Positions 1-10,463 of a DNA stretch of 64,000 nt are shown one piece after another (positions within the stretch are counted from its first letter, which is position 1; every line of letters starts with the position of its first letter). This DNA comes from Pelodictyon phaeoclathratiforme BU-1 (GTDB lineage Bacteria; Bacteroidota; Chlorobiia; Chlorobiales; Chlorobiaceae): the NCBI RefSeq assembly GCF_000020645.1, contig NC_011060.1, positions 1,998,501 through 2,062,500 of the forward strand, read 5' to 3'. The notes below the pieces were generated by a model. It had not been told where the DNA came from. It worked only from the letters and a program-made list of their open reading frames with translations, and did no database searches. The position numbers were made by a program, and so were the translations under genes.

Positions 1-121
1 TAGTAGCAAAAGACAGTGCGCCCCTCTCTTGGCACTATCAGGGAGGAGTACCATTCGACCGGACTCAAGCTCATGCACAACTTCCTCCGGATTTCCGAGC
101 TTGTCTGAGCCGCAACGCTTC

Positions 122-1522
122 ATGATCGATCCGCGCCGCATCCGCCTCCTGAACGAGAAGCATGACGGAGAGGGCACGGTGATCTACTGGATGTCACGCG
201 ACCAGAGAGTGCATCATAACTGGGCGCTGCTCTTTGCCCGCAGAAAAGCGGAACTCCTGCAGCAGCCTCTTGTGGTACTCTTTACGCTTGCGCCCTCGTT
301 TCTCGGGGCCCCGCTCCGCCATTACGATTTCATGCTCAAGGGCTTGCGGGAGGTTGAAGCCGATCTCCGGGAACTCAACATTCCCTTTGTGCTCCTGCCG
401 GGTGAACCGGGAACAGCACTCCCCCGCTTTGCAGAAAAGATCAAAGCAGGGGTGGTGGTCACCGATTTTTCACCGATAAAGATTGCACGAGGGTGGAAAA
501 AAGAGGTGGCCCGGCAGCTCACCGCTCCGCTCTATGAGATTGATGCCCACAACATTGTCCCCTGCTGGATCGCTTCCGGCAAACAGGAGTATGCTGCCAG
601 AACGTTCCGTCCAAAAATAAACGCCCTGCTTGGTGAGTTTCTGACCGACTTTCCCGAGCTTGAGCCGATTGCTTCGCCCTCTGCATACCCGACTGTCGAT
701 TGGAGCGCTGTTTACCGTACCCTGAAGGCTGACCCGGAGGTGTCGCCTGTTGAGTGGCTGAAACCGGGAGAAAAGGCGGCAAACGAGTGCCTTGAGAGCT
801 TCCTGCAAAACAGGCTTGCCTCCTATGCGGTAGAGCGCAATGATCCCAATGCAGGAGCAACCTCCCATCTCTCCCCCTATCTGCACTTCGGCTAGATCAG
901 CGCCCAGTTCATCGCCATAGAGGCCGGTAAAAGCGAGGCACCGGAATCCGACAAAAAAGCCTTTCTTGAAGAGCTGATTGTACGGCGGGAGCTGGCCGAT
1001 AACTACTGCTGCTATAATAATCACTATGACTCCTATGAAGGCATCCCGGAATGGGCCAGAGAGAGCCTGAAGCAGCATGGCGACGACCAGCGGGACTATC
1101 GCTACACCGTCGAAGAGTTTGCCGCCGGAAAAACGCATGAAAAGCTCTGGAATGCCGCGCAGCATGAGCTGATAAGAACAGGGGTCATCCACGGCTACAT
1201 GCGGATGTACTGGGCAAAAAAAATTCTTGAGTGGAGTGAAACCCCTGAGCAGGCATTTGAGACGGCAATCTTCCTCAATGACCGCTTCGCCCTTGACGGA
1301 AGGGAGCCGAATGGTTACACCGGGGTCGCATGGTCAATCGGAGGGCTACATGACCGTCCCTGGTTTGAGAGGCCGGTCTATGGAAAAATCCGCTACATGA
1401 ACGCATCAGGGTGTGCTCGGAAGTTTGATGTCAACCGATATATCGCCCGCAATGAAGGTGGTTCGAAGGGTAGCGCAGAGGGGTACACAGGGGCAAAGGA
1501 GCAGCACGACCTGTTCCCCTGA
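122..1522 (+). pseudogene. phr: Class II deoxyribodipyrimidine photolyase, broken by an in-frame amber codon
   Basis: Light-dependent repair enzyme for cyclobutane pyrimidine dimers (family knowledge). The frame reads a typical class II photolyase from ATG 122 (MIDPRRIRLLN). A TTG at 29 would add 31 residues that do not look like the family start. The frame is open to 892, meets TAG at 893-895, and continues in the same frame to TGA 1520-1522. The stop falls in the stretch LSPYLHFG-stop-ISAQF, where the family normally has Gln, so one C-to-T change (CAG to TAG) explains it. Downstream, class II motifs such as RRELADNYC, GYMRMYWAKKILEW, NGYTGVAWSIGG and CARKFD are intact, so the lesion looks recent. 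The 5' fragment lacks the FAD-binding C-terminal part and should be inactive unless the codon is read through. Confidence 0.9.
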
Positions 1523-1551
1523 AGGTGCAAGAGCGCCATCAGGGGAACAGG
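1510..1551. terminator. Bidirectional hairpin terminator between convergent phr and rnr
   Basis: A perfect 13-bp inverted repeat (CCTGTTCCCCTGA at 1510-1522 and its complement at 1539-1551) with a 16-nt loop lies between two convergent genes. The phr stop codon is inside the left arm. T-runs are weak on both sides, so efficiency is uncertain. Confidence 0.7.
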
Positions 1552-1568
1552 TGAGCATATAAAAGGCC

Positions 1569-3953
1569 TTATTCGATAACCAGATCAATGGTGCGGCGCT
1601 GCAAATCCACACTGTTCACCTTGACCTTGACCCGCTGACCAATCTGCAACCGCTTTTTGCGCCGTTTGCCGACCAGAGAGTAGGTTGCCTCGTCATATTC
1701 GTAATAGTCATCGGTGAGATTGCGCATGTGCACCATCCCCTCAATGGCAAAATCAACCATTCTCACATAGATGCCGTAATCGGTCGCGCCTGAGATAACA
1801 CCGGGATAGACCTTGCCGACATGGCTGGCCATATACTCAACCTGCTTGAGCTTGATCGACTCGCGCTCGGCCTCCACAGCGCTTTTTTCACGCTCGTTTG
1901 ATATCTGGCAGACCGTCTGGATCTTGTCGGTCAGTTCAGCAAGGCGTGTTGCCGAGATTTTCCGGCGTTTCTTCCGGAGGTTCTCATACTCAAAGAGCAT
2001 ACGGTGCACAATCAGGTCAGGATAGCGCCTGATGGGCGAGGTGAAGTGGGTGTAGTGCTCAAAGCCGAGACCGTAATGGCCCACATTGTCGCCGGTATAG
2101 ACCGCTTTCGACATACAGCGCAGCACCAATTCGCTGACTAGAAACTCAATATTGGAACCCTTCACCTGCTGCAAGAGCTGCCGAAGCGCTGAGGCTGAAA
2201 CAATCGGCCCCTCCTTGCCCCGGTTCAGCTTGAGATCAAAGCCGAGCCTCTTGACAAAGTTTGCAAGAATAAGCACCTTCTCCTGCTGGGGAGCGCCATG
2301 CACCCTGTAGATCACCGGCTGCGGCTCCTTCTTGTTCTCCTTGAAGGTCTTGGTGAGATATTTGGCCACCTTGCGGTTGGCAAGCAGCATGAACTCCTCG
2401 ATAAGACGATGGCTGCCGAGACGCTCCTTCTTCATCACTTCAAGCGGTTCGCCCTTGCTGCCAAGCTTGAAACGCACCTCTTCGGTTTCAAAATCGAGAC
2501 CGCCATGCTTGAAGCGTTTTTCACGCAGAAGAACACTGAGGCGGTCAAGCGCCTGCAACTCATCAACAAAATCACCCTTGCCCTGCTTCAGAATCTCCTC
2601 GACATCCTCATAGGCAAACCGGCGCTTGGAGTGAATAACCGTTTTGTTGAACTCATGCTTGCGCACTTCACCATCAGCGCTCAGCGTCAGAAAAACGGAA
2701 AAGGCCATCCGGTCAACACCAGGATTGAGGCTGCATATCTGCTCGGAAAGCCGTGCAGGCAGCATCGGAATCACCCGGTCAACCAGATAAACCGAGGTAG
2801 CCCTTTTGAGCGCTTCACGGTCAAGAGGAGAGTTTTCCGGCACATAGTGCGATACATCGGCAATATGGACGCCTATTTTATATTGTCCATCCTCAAGCAT
2901 CTCAATTGAGAGTGCATCATCAAAATCCTTCGCATCGACAGGATCAATGGTAAAGACAACCTTGTCGCGAATATCAAGTCGCCCTTTCAGATCCTCATCG
3001 GTAATACCCTCACGAATGGAGGCCGCAAAATCGAGCAGTGGTTTGTCGAAGGTTTCGTCAATGCCACGGCTCCGGGCAATGGCGCTCACTTCAACCGCTG
3101 AGTCGCCCGCAGTACCCAGAATTTCAAGCACCTTGGCCTGGATCTGCCCCTCCTTGCTGAAATCAAGCTCCCCTACAAGCACCTTCTGACCATCAACCGC
3201 CTTGCGGGCATTTCTGATTGGTACAATGATTTCAGGCAGAATCTTTCTGTCGTCAGCCTTAAGCACAAATTTGCGGTTTGCCTTGGTCAGTGTACCGACA
3301 ATTGTGGTAATACGACGGGTAAGAACCTTCTGCACCGCGCCTTCACAGCGCTGATGGGGAGTGGATTTGGAAGAATAGGTATCCGGAACCTTCGAAACAA
3401 GCACCTCGACTTCGTCGCCATGGATGGAGAGACCCATATCGCCAGCCTTGATGAAAATATCGTCATCAAACCCTTCGACATCAACAAAACCATAGCCATT
3501 GGGATGGGTCGAGATATGGCCGGTATAGCTCTTGGCCACGGTGTACTGCTTCTTTCCGGGAAGAGGAAAGGGCTTGGCAAGCTCAAGATGATCTTCATAG
3601 GTGGTCGCCTCTGTGCCCGACATGCCATAACAGCGGTTGGAGTCCTTGTCAACGGCCCCCTCTTCCTGCAGTTTGTGCAGCACATACCAGAAACCGGGAA
3701 GTTGTTTTGATTCGGTATACCCAAGAGCTTTGGCCAACTCTACCGACTTGAAGCGCTCACCATCATGGTCAGCAAAAAAAGTAACAATTTCGGCACCGAG
3801 AGAGCTCTCTCCCCGCCTGAAAAGAAACTCGTTAATAAGAATATGGTCATTCGGCTTCACCCGCTCACCGGTAAACTGCACAGAAGGCCTGTGCCCCTTG
3901 TTGCCAGGGCTCCTTGTTTTTCGTTTAAAACGCTCTTTTGCCACTACATTCAA
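1569..3953 (-). CDS. rnr: Ribonuclease R (3'-5' exoribonuclease, RNase II/RNB family)
   Basis: Processive 3'-5' exoribonuclease that degrades structured RNA. The 794 residues show an N-terminal winged-helix region (about 35-100), cold-shock/OB domains, the RNB catalytic domain with the Asp cluster in TIDPVDAKDFDDALS (about 335-350) and HIADVSHYV, and a C-terminal S1 domain (about 705-785; YPGVISGATDYGIYVRM). Length is usual for the family. The called start is a TTG (3953), with a GTG two codons later. There is no early ATG and no clear ribosome-binding site, so the exact start is uncertain by a few residues. It stands alone, convergent with the broken phr gene. Confidence 0.95.
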   Translation of the reverse strand: MNVVAKERFKRKTRSPGNKGHRPSVQFTGERVKPNDHILINEFLFRRGESSLGAEIVTFFADHDGERFKSVELAKALGYTESKQLPGFWYVLHKLQEEGAVDKDSNRCYGMSGTEATTYEDHLELAKPFPLPGKKQYTVAKSYTGHISTHPNGYGFVDVEGFDDDIFIKAGDMGLSIHGDEVEVLVSKVPDTYSSKSTPHQRCEGAVQKVLTRRITTIVGTLTKANRKFVLKADDRKILPEIIVPIRNARKAVDGQKVLVGELDFSKEGQIQAKVLEILGTAGDSAVEVSAIARSRGIDETFDKPLLDFAASIREGITDEDLKGRLDIRDKVVFTIDPVDAKDFDDALSIEMLEDGQYKIGVHIADVSHYVPENSPLDREALKRATSVYLVDRVIPMLPARLSEQICSLNPGVDRMAFSVFLTLSADGEVRKHEFNKTVIHSKRRFAYEDVEEILKQGKGDFVDELQALDRLSVLLREKRFKHGGLDFETEEVRFKLGSKGEPLEVMKKERLGSHRLIEEFMLLANRKVAKYLTKTFKENKKEPQPVIYRVHGAPQQEKVLILANFVKRLGFDLKLNRGKEGPIVSASALRQLLQQVKGSNIEFLVSELVLRCMSKAVYTGDNVGHYGLGFEHYTHFTSPIRRYPDLIVHRMLFEYENLRKKRRKISATRLAELTDKIQTVCQISNEREKSAVEAERESIKLKQVEYMASHVGKVYPGVISGATDYGIYVRMVDFAIEGMVHMRNLTDDYYEYDEATYSLVGKRRKKRLQIGQRVKVKVNSVDLQRRTIDLVIE

Positions 3954-4318
3954 TCGTTTATGTTAGCATTCCATTTCCGGCATCACGCACTATTGCGCAA
4001 CACCGGATCTGTTCAACCAAAACCTTTTTATGCTTCCGAAAATTATTAACATCAGAATACTTCAGCAAAAAAAAATCAGCAATAGAAGCAATAGAGACAA
4101 TGAACACGCTTGAAACTCATGAAGCTGCAAATGCAAGAGAAAAAAACCGGCGCGTTGAGGAAAAAAAGTAACGGCAAAAAGGTTAAATTCCTGTTTCAGG
4201 GGAGTTCTGTCAATAAGGTCTTGAATGAAACTTTAGAATTTTAACATAATGAAAAGTCGCCACAAAACACTCTGAAGAGCGGGAATTTTCATTGTTTTCA
4301 ATAAGAAAAGAACCAGAT
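3954..4318. other. Intergenic region between divergent rnr and yqhA-like gene
   Basis: A 365-base A/T-rich stretch between divergent genes. It presumably holds the promoters of both. I see no convincing ORF, RNA gene or repeat in it. Confidence 0.4.
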
Positions 4319-4804
4319 ATGAATCGATTTCTCTCATCAAGCCGTTACCTTATCCTGATTGCTGTTGCCGGAACATTCCTTGCTGCCAGCACTTTGTTGC
4401 TCTACGGTGGCATTTCCGTTTTTCAGCAGATCATCTATACCGTTATGGAGAGCTCGGTCAGCTCCAAAGGGGCAAAGGTGCTTATGCTCGGATTCATAGA
4501 AAACGCGGATATCTTCCTTGTGGGAACAGCCCTCTATATCATGTCACTGGGGTTGTTCGAGCTCTTTATTGACGATTCCATAGAACTTCCCGAATGGCTT
4601 GTCATTCATACGCTCGACGACCTCAAAGAGAAGCTAATCGGCGTGATTGTTGTTGTTATGGCTGTTGTCTTTCTCGGCCACGTCGTAAACTGGCATGGTG
4701 AAACCGAAATTCTTTACCTTGGTGGAGCCATAGGTCTTGTTGTCGTCGGACTGACCTATTTTACCGAACACAAGAAAAAAGCGCCTTACGAAAAGAAACC
4801 GTAA
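4319..4804 (+). CDS. YqhA/UPF0114 family inner-membrane protein
   Basis: Small (161 aa) integral membrane protein of unknown function. Hydrophobic segments are visible at about 10-35 (YLILIAVAGTFLAASTLLLY), 55-85, 105-125 and 130-150. The stretches FIENADIFLVGTALYIMSLGL and FIDDSIELPEWLVIHTLDDLK are typical of the UPF0114 family. I chose ATG 4319 over an upstream TTG (4292) because the family begins just before the first membrane helix. Convergent with corA. Confidence 0.85.
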   Translation: MNRFLSSSRYLILIAVAGTFLAASTLLLYGGISVFQQIIYTVMESSVSSKGAKVLMLGFIENADIFLVGTALYIMSLGLFELFIDDSIELPEWLVIHTLDDLKEKLIGVIVVVMAVVFLGHVVNWHGETEILYLGGAIGLVVVGLTYFTEHKKKAPYEKKP

Positions 4805-4822
4805 TCTTCGACTGTTTGACGT

Positions 4823-6010
4823 TCAAAACCACCTTCGCGTACGAAAATAAGCCATCATGGCAACGAGAATGACACTCATGACTCCAACCATCGCCCAAAA
4901 GCCCCACTGCCACTCAAGACCCGGCATGGAACGAAAATTCATGCCGTAAACTCCTGCCAGAAAAGAGAGCGGCATGAAAATGGTGGCGATTGTGGTCAGC
5001 ACCTTCATGATCTCGTTCATCCGGTTGTTGACTATGGCCAGCCAGGTATCGTACATGCCAAGAACAATATCTCGATAGGTTTCGATGGTTTCATTGATAA
5101 GAATGACATTGTCGTACACATCCCTGAAAAAAGGCCAGGTTGCCACATCATCAATAACCTTGTAGTGATCACGGCTGATACTGTTGATAATCTCCCGCAT
5201 CGGCCGTACCGATTTCCGTAAAAGAATCAGCTCCTTTTTTAGGATATAAATAGATTGAAAGATATCCCCGCCAGATGTTGTGAAGAGCTCCTGGTCGAGC
5301 AGTTCAATACGACTTTCAAGCTCTTCAAGAACGGTAAAATAACTCTCCACAATGGCATCAACGAGAGCATAGGCAAGATAGTCTGCTCCCCGTTTTCGTA
5401 TTCCAGTCCCCTGACTTTTGATTCGCTCCCTTACCGCATCAAACATATCTCCCGGTTTTTCCTGAAAGGTGAGGACATAATTACTGCCGATCACCATGCT
5501 CAACTGCTCTTCAACAACATCTCCAGTTACCTTTTCAAGTTCAAGCGTCCGGAGCACCAGAAAAAGGTAACTCTCAAAGTCCTCAAGTTTGGAACGCTGC
5601 TCCGTATGCAGGATATCTTCAAGGGTCAGGGAATGAATACCGAAAAGCTTGCCAGCCTCCTCAATTACCGACACATCATGCAGTCCGTCAATATTGATCC
5701 AGAGAACCCGCTGCTGATCTTTCCATTCCGCACATTCGGTAACATTGCCCACCGGCATGTGAAACTCACGCTCTTCATCATAGCCGAAAACCGTTATGAC
5801 GCAATCGGCTGTTTTCTGTTCGCCGATATGAAGCAGTGTACCGGGAGGCTGCCCTATCGTCCTCGACAGGTTGCGCATCACCTTTTTCATGGGCTTGGGC
5901 GGAGCATGAACTGCCTTCCCCTTGCGTCGCACACTCTTTTTGGCTGTCATAACCATACGCTCCTGTTTTCCCGGCTCCTGACCAGTCGGCACCTTTGTTA
6001 CCGCGTCCAT
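4823..6010 (-). CDS. corA: CorA-type magnesium/cobalt transport protein
   Basis: Mg2+/Co2+ channel of the inner membrane. It is 395 aa with a long cytoplasmic domain and two C-terminal helices. The signature YGMN follows the first helix (LSFLAGVYGMNFRSMPG, about 350-366), and the second helix ends in a basic tail. The first 50 residues are Lys/Arg-rich and poorly conserved. The ATG lies inside the last codons of the upstream phosphoketolase gene (13-bp overlap, different frame), which suggests translational coupling in an ackA-xfp-corA unit. A second Met at about residue 20 (MVMTAKK) is an alternative start. Confidence 0.93.
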   Translation of the reverse strand: MDAVTKVPTGQEPGKQERMVMTAKKSVRRKGKAVHAPPKPMKKVMRNLSRTIGQPPGTLLHIGEQKTADCVITVFGYDEEREFHMPVGNVTECAEWKDQQRVLWINIDGLHDVSVIEEAGKLFGIHSLTLEDILHTEQRSKLEDFESYLFLVLRTLELEKVTGDVVEEQLSMVIGSNYVLTFQEKPGDMFDAVRERIKSQGTGIRKRGADYLAYALVDAIVESYFTVLEELESRIELLDQELFTTSGGDIFQSIYILKKELILLRKSVRPMREIINSISRDHYKVIDDVATWPFFRDVYDNVILINETIETYRDIVLGMYDTWLAIVNNRMNEIMKVLTTIATIFMPLSFLAGVYGMNFRSMPGLEWQWGFWAMVGVMSVILVAMMAYFRTRRWF

Positions 6011-8385
6011 TGCCAGTTCCTGATTTCCGGCATATCCTCGCCGTATTTACGGATATACTCCTTGTGGGCAATCAGTTTGTCGCGCACATGCTGCTTTACG
6101 TAAGCTGCCCGCTGCCTGAGACGGGGAACCCGCTCCACAACGTCGGCTACAAGATGAAAGCGGTCAAGATCGTTCATCACCACCATATCAAACGGCGTGG
6201 TGGTTGTTCCCTCCTCCTTGTATCCCCTGACATGCAGATTTTTATGGTTGGTACGCCGGTAAGTCAGACGGTGAATCAGCCAGGGGTAACCATGATAGGC
6301 AAAAATGATCGGCTTGTCGGTGGTAAAAATATCATCGAAATCCCGGTCTTTGAGTCCATGAGGGTGCTCTTCGCTGGGCTGAAGGGTCATCAGATCAACA
6401 ACATTGACCACACGAATCTTGAGATCGGGGATTTTGTCCCGTAAAATATCGACAGCCGCGAGCGTTTCAAGCGTAGGAACGTCCCCGGCGCAGGCCATAA
6501 CCACATCCGGATCACCATCTTCGGCATCGTTTGAAGCCCACTCCCATATACCAATGCCGCTCGTGCAGTGCCTTACAGCAGCATCCATGTCGAGCCACTG
6601 CCATGCGGGCTGTTTACCGGCAACAATCACATTGATATAGTTGCGCGAACGCAGACAGTGGTCGGTAACCGAGAGCAGCGTATTGGCATCAGGGGGAAGA
6701 TAGACCCGAATCACATCAGCCTTCTTGTTCACCACATGATCAATAAAACCGGGATCCTGATGGGAAAAGCCGTTATTGTCCTGCTGCCAGACATGGGAGG
6801 TCAAGAGATAGTTCAGCGAGGCGATGGGACGACGCCAGGGAATTTCATCATTGGTTATCTTCAGCCACTTTGCGTGCTGATTGAACATCGAATCGATGAT
6901 GTGGATAAAGGCCTCATAGCAGGAAAATAAACCATGCCGACCCGTTAGCAGATAGCCCTCAAGCCACCCCTGGCAGGTATGCTCGGAAAGAATCTCCATA
7001 ACCCTGCCGTTCCGGGAAAGACTTTCGTCATAGGGCATAACGCTTTCCATCCAGGTGCGGTCGGTAACTTCAAAAAGCGATCCAAGCCGGTTGGATGCAG
7101 TTTCATCAGGGCCGAATACCCTGAAATTGGAATCATGCTCATTCTGCTTCATGACATCCCGTAAAAAGGTACCCATGACCCTTGTTGCCTCAGCCCTGAC
7201 AGAGCCAGGTGAGGACACTGAGACCGCATACTCCCGGTAATCAGGCATATGCAGCGACTTCAAAAGCAATCCCCCGTTGGCATGAGGATTATCACCCATC
7301 CGCCTCTGCCCTTTGGGTGCAAGTTCTTTCAGTTCCGGCTTCAGCGCCCCTTCGGCAGTAAACAGCTCTTCCGGGTGGTAGCTCTTCATCCACTCTTCAA
7401 GCAGCGCAAGGTGGGCAGGATTTTCGCGCACCGCTGAAAACGGCACCTGATGGGAACGCCAGAAATCTTCAGTTTTTTTTCCATCAACCTCTTTCGGGCC
7501 AGTCCACCCTTTGGGAGAACGCAACACAATCATGGGCCACAACGGCCTTTCCGTTGCTCCATGCGCCCGTGCTTCGTGCTGAATTTCAGCAATCTCGTCC
7601 AAACAGTTATCGAGTGCGGCAGCCATCTTCTGGTGCATGATTGCAGGATCAGAACCTTCAACAAAACAGGGTTTGTACCCATACCCGATCATCAAGCTCT
7701 CCAGCTCATCGTGCGGCAGACGGGCAAGAAAAGCGGGATTGGCAATTTTATACCCGTTCAGGTGCAGAATCGGAAGAACCGCTCCATCACGGGCCGGATT
7801 GAGAAACTTGTTTGAATGCCATGATGTAGCCAGAGGGCCGGTTTCAGCTTCACCATCGCCCACAACACAGGCCGCAACCAGATCAGGATTATCAAAAACT
7901 GCCCCAAAAGCATGGGAAAGCGCATAACCGAGTTCCCCCCCTTCATGAATGGAACCGGGAGTTTCGGGCGCAACATGGCTCGGAACACCGCCTGGAAAAG
8001 AAAACTGCCTGAACATTTTTTTCATACCCGCAGCATCTTCCGAAATATTGGGATAATACTCGCTGTAGGTGCCTTCAAGCCAGACATTTGCTACAATAGC
8101 AGGACCGCCATGCCCTGGACCGGCAAGATAGATCACATTCAGGTCACGCTGGCAAATCTCACGATTCAGATGAGCGTAAATAAAATTGAGCCCCGGAGTC
8201 GTTCCCCAATGCCCCAATAAACGCGGCTTGACCTGCTCAGGTTTCAGTGGTTCCCGGAGCAGTGGATTGTCCATCAGGTAAATCTGCCCTACAGAGAGAT
8301 AGTTCGCCGCACGCCAGTAGGCATCGATGCGTTGCAGTTCATCAACCGATAGCGGGCCGCCAGAAGAGAGTGGAGAGAGTGCCAT
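5998..8385 (-). CDS. xfp: Xylulose-5-phosphate/fructose-6-phosphate phosphoketolase
   Basis: Thiamine-diphosphate enzyme that splits xylulose-5-P or fructose-6-P with phosphate to acetyl-phosphate plus a C3/C4 sugar phosphate. The 795-residue length fits the family. The TPP-binding signature GDGEAETGPLATSWHSNKF is at about 178-196, followed by HLNGYKIANP, and the C-terminal domain has HDSNFRVFGPDETASNRL. It lies 42 bp downstream of acetate kinase on the same strand. Together they convert acetyl-P to acetate and ATP, a substrate-level energy bypass. In a green sulfur bacterium this probably works in carbohydrate (glycogen) breakdown in the dark; that is inference. Confidence 0.96.
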   Translation of the reverse strand: MALSPLSSGGPLSVDELQRIDAYWRAANYLSVGQIYLMDNPLLREPLKPEQVKPRLLGHWGTTPGLNFIYAHLNREICQRDLNVIYLAGPGHGGPAIVANVWLEGTYSEYYPNISEDAAGMKKMFRQFSFPGGVPSHVAPETPGSIHEGGELGYALSHAFGAVFDNPDLVAACVVGDGEAETGPLATSWHSNKFLNPARDGAVLPILHLNGYKIANPAFLARLPHDELESLMIGYGYKPCFVEGSDPAIMHQKMAAALDNCLDEIAEIQHEARAHGATERPLWPMIVLRSPKGWTGPKEVDGKKTEDFWRSHQVPFSAVRENPAHLALLEEWMKSYHPEELFTAEGALKPELKELAPKGQRRMGDNPHANGGLLLKSLHMPDYREYAVSVSSPGSVRAEATRVMGTFLRDVMKQNEHDSNFRVFGPDETASNRLGSLFEVTDRTWMESVMPYDESLSRNGRVMEILSEHTCQGWLEGYLLTGRHGLFSCYEAFIHIIDSMFNQHAKWLKITNDEIPWRRPIASLNYLLTSHVWQQDNNGFSHQDPGFIDHVVNKKADVIRVYLPPDANTLLSVTDHCLRSRNYINVIVAGKQPAWQWLDMDAAVRHCTSGIGIWEWASNDAEDGDPDVVMACAGDVPTLETLAAVDILRDKIPDLKIRVVNVVDLMTLQPSEEHPHGLKDRDFDDIFTTDKPIIFAYHGYPWLIHRLTYRRTNHKNLHVRGYKEEGTTTTPFDMVVMNDLDRFHLVADVVERVPRLRQRAAYVKQHVRDKLIAHKEYIRKYGEDMPEIRNWQWTR

Positions 8386-8427
8386 ACGTTCAGGAGCTTT
8401 AAATGAAAGAAGAGAGTGCGCTATGCA

Positions 8428-9627
8428 TTACGAACGGTGAACAGTACCGGCAAGAATGGCCAAAGTATGCCGGACAATCATCAGCTCTTCGTTTGTTGCA
8501 ATAACCCTGACAGTAACCGCGCTGCCATCAGGCGAAATAACCGGTGATGAAACAACGTTACGGGACAACTCAACAGCAATACCGAGAAAACCAAGCCCTT
8601 CGCAGATACGACTTCGAATTTCAGCGGCATGTTCACCGATCCCCCCTGAAAAAACAAGGGTATCTACACCACCCATCACCGCTGCATAAGAGCCAAGAGC
8701 CATTTTCGCCCTGTAACAGAACATATCAACAGCTTCGCGGGCTTTAAGGTTCTGTTCCATCGAAAGCAGCACCTGCATGTCATCACTGATCCCTGAAATA
8801 CCGAGCAACCCCGATTGACGGTTGACCATCTCCTTGATCTGTGCTGCACTCATTTTCTCCTGCTGCAGGAGAAAGAGAATCACCCCCGGATCGAGATCGC
8901 CGGTGCGGGTACTCATCACAAGCCCGCCAGCCGGAGAAAAGCCCATAGTGGTGTCGATGCTTCTGCCCTCTTTCACAGCGGCCATACTGGCGCCATGACC
9001 CAGATGGGCAAAGACGACTCTTCCCTGCGCCACATCGCGGCCCCCCTGCTGTTCAAGCTCGTCCAATAAAAACTCATAGGAGAGCCCATGAAAACCGTAA
9101 CGCTGCACCCCCTCGCTACGAATTGATTCCGGCAGCGGATAGAAGCGTGCAACCGATGGCATGGAGGAGTGAAACGAGGTATCAAAGCAGGTCACCTGAA
9201 GCGTTCCGGGAAAAAGTTTCGCGGCCTGACTGAGAGCCTTCAGTGCCTGCGGCAGATGCTCGGGAGCATAGGGAACCAGCTCCTCAAGTGAGGCAATCAG
9301 CTCAGGAGAAACAACCTGCGGGCTTGAGTAACGGGGGCCACCATGCACCATGCGATGCCCGATGGCATCAGGCCTGTATGCCTCACCCTGCTTGAGTATC
9401 CAGGAAAAAAGCCAGGCACAAGCTGCGTCATGATCCGACAGGGAAACGCTTGCACTGGCAAGAGAGCTTCCCTGCCCGTCCCTTGCAGAAAAGGCTCCTT
9501 TCTCATGGCCAATCCGCGTCAGGGAACCGGTACACAGAAGCACTTCGCCCTCACCGGTTTCGTACAGCGCAAATTTGATGCTCGACGAGCCTATGTTCAG
9601 CGCTAAAATCTTTTTTTTCGGATTCAT
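8428..9627 (-). CDS. ackA: Acetate kinase
   Basis: Interconverts acetyl-phosphate + ADP and acetate + ATP. It is 399 aa with the ASKHA-fold motifs: LNIGSSSIKFALYE at the N-terminus, GHRMVHGG, CFDTSFHSSMP, FAHLGHGASM (His replaces the usual Asn of HLGNGAS) and FSPAGGLVMSTRTGDLDPG, plus the C-terminal VFSGGIGEHA. First gene of the minus-strand unit ackA-xfp-corA. No phosphotransacetylase gene is adjacent, so acetyl-P probably comes from the phosphoketolase next door. Confidence 0.96.
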   Translation of the reverse strand: MNPKKKILALNIGSSSIKFALYETGEGEVLLCTGSLTRIGHEKGAFSARDGQGSSLASASVSLSDHDAACAWLFSWILKQGEAYRPDAIGHRMVHGGPRYSSPQVVSPELIASLEELVPYAPEHLPQALKALSQAAKLFPGTLQVTCFDTSFHSSMPSVARFYPLPESIRSEGVQRYGFHGLSYEFLLDELEQQGGRDVAQGRVVFAHLGHGASMAAVKEGRSIDTTMGFSPAGGLVMSTRTGDLDPGVILFLLQQEKMSAAQIKEMVNRQSGLLGISGISDDMQVLLSMEQNLKAREAVDMFCYRAKMALGSYAAVMGGVDTLVFSGGIGEHAAEIRSRICEGLGFLGIAVELSRNVVSSPVISPDGSAVTVRVIATNEELMIVRHTLAILAGTVHRS

Positions 9628-10136
9628 GGCATGAAGAATAAAATCAGTTCCGGCATGATTATGGGAGTTGATTCATCGTTTATTCGACTGTTCCCAAAAC
9701 CATTTTTACATGCAACTTCCCGCATCGCACCCACATTAGCAAGCAAGTAAAAAGACACCGATTAAAGTTAACCCTTTACGACCGAGTCTGTAGGGCCATT
9801 TTTTCCATGGCGACGACCCTGCGAAATTTAACAGAAAAACGGGAAGAATACCACAACCGCAAATCAATGTCCGGAGATCCTTGGGTTGGGGGTGTATGAG
9901 CACAGTTATCCTGCATCTTTCCCACATGCACATGTACACGAGGAATCTGTTGCTCCCATGCCCTCCCCTTCTTGCTGATGAAGCCATCAAAAAAGTTATA
10001 CAATTTGCACTTTCAATTCGCAATTTGTATAACTTCAAGAATGCATTCTGATCGATTTTCAGCAATTCTCCCTGCTGGCTCCTTGGCATTCGTTCATCTG
10101 AACTCCTTGCTTTGCATCCCATGAGGGGAGCAATTT
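9628..10136. other. Intergenic region with an AT-rich hairpin
   Basis: A 509-base stretch with no convincing gene. A minus-strand frame (9736-10122) is open but matches no protein I recognise and has unlikely composition. An inverted repeat with arms gttatacaa and ttgtataac lies at about 9995-10033, with a 21-base loop. The region borders a truncated ATPase gene and may mark a rearrangement. Confidence 0.4.
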
Positions 10137-10322
10137 TTGAATCAGATAAAATCAGGCCAGACCATCACCAGCGACTCAATCCGTGCAGGCCAAAAAGCCG
10201 CACGATTTGCCGGTGAAGAGGCGCTTCAGCCCTGGCTTATCTATGGTGGTGACGACTCATACGAGCGAAACGGAGTAACCGTCATGAGCTGGCACGATTA
10301 CAAGCAATGGAGTGAAGCCTGA
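10137..10322 (+). pseudogene. C-terminal remnant of a DUF4143-type AAA ATPase
   Basis: Only about 60 residues remain. The end, WLIYGGDDSYERNGVTVMSW, resembles the C-terminus of AAA/DUF4143 proteins (typically IYGGDES...RxGVxVxPW). The Walker motifs and most of the protein are missing. A full-length but different member lies at 47838-49004. The called start is a TTG without a good ribosome-binding site, so it is probably not expressed. Confidence 0.55.
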
Positions 10323-10463
10323 TATCAGCTCGCCGCTGCCACTCAAGCTCGCCGAATAACCGCTACCCTGCAATGGATAGCCGAAAACCTTCATGTGTCG
10401 AGCAAAATAGGATGAACAGATCTCAAGCAACGGCTTGCGGCCCGTTGCATTTGTCTGGCGCAG

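Noticed and set aside
9736..10122. 128-residue minus-strand frame
   Set aside because: Unlikely composition (many Cys, Trp, Arg), no family resemblance and no ribosome-binding site; treated as chance.
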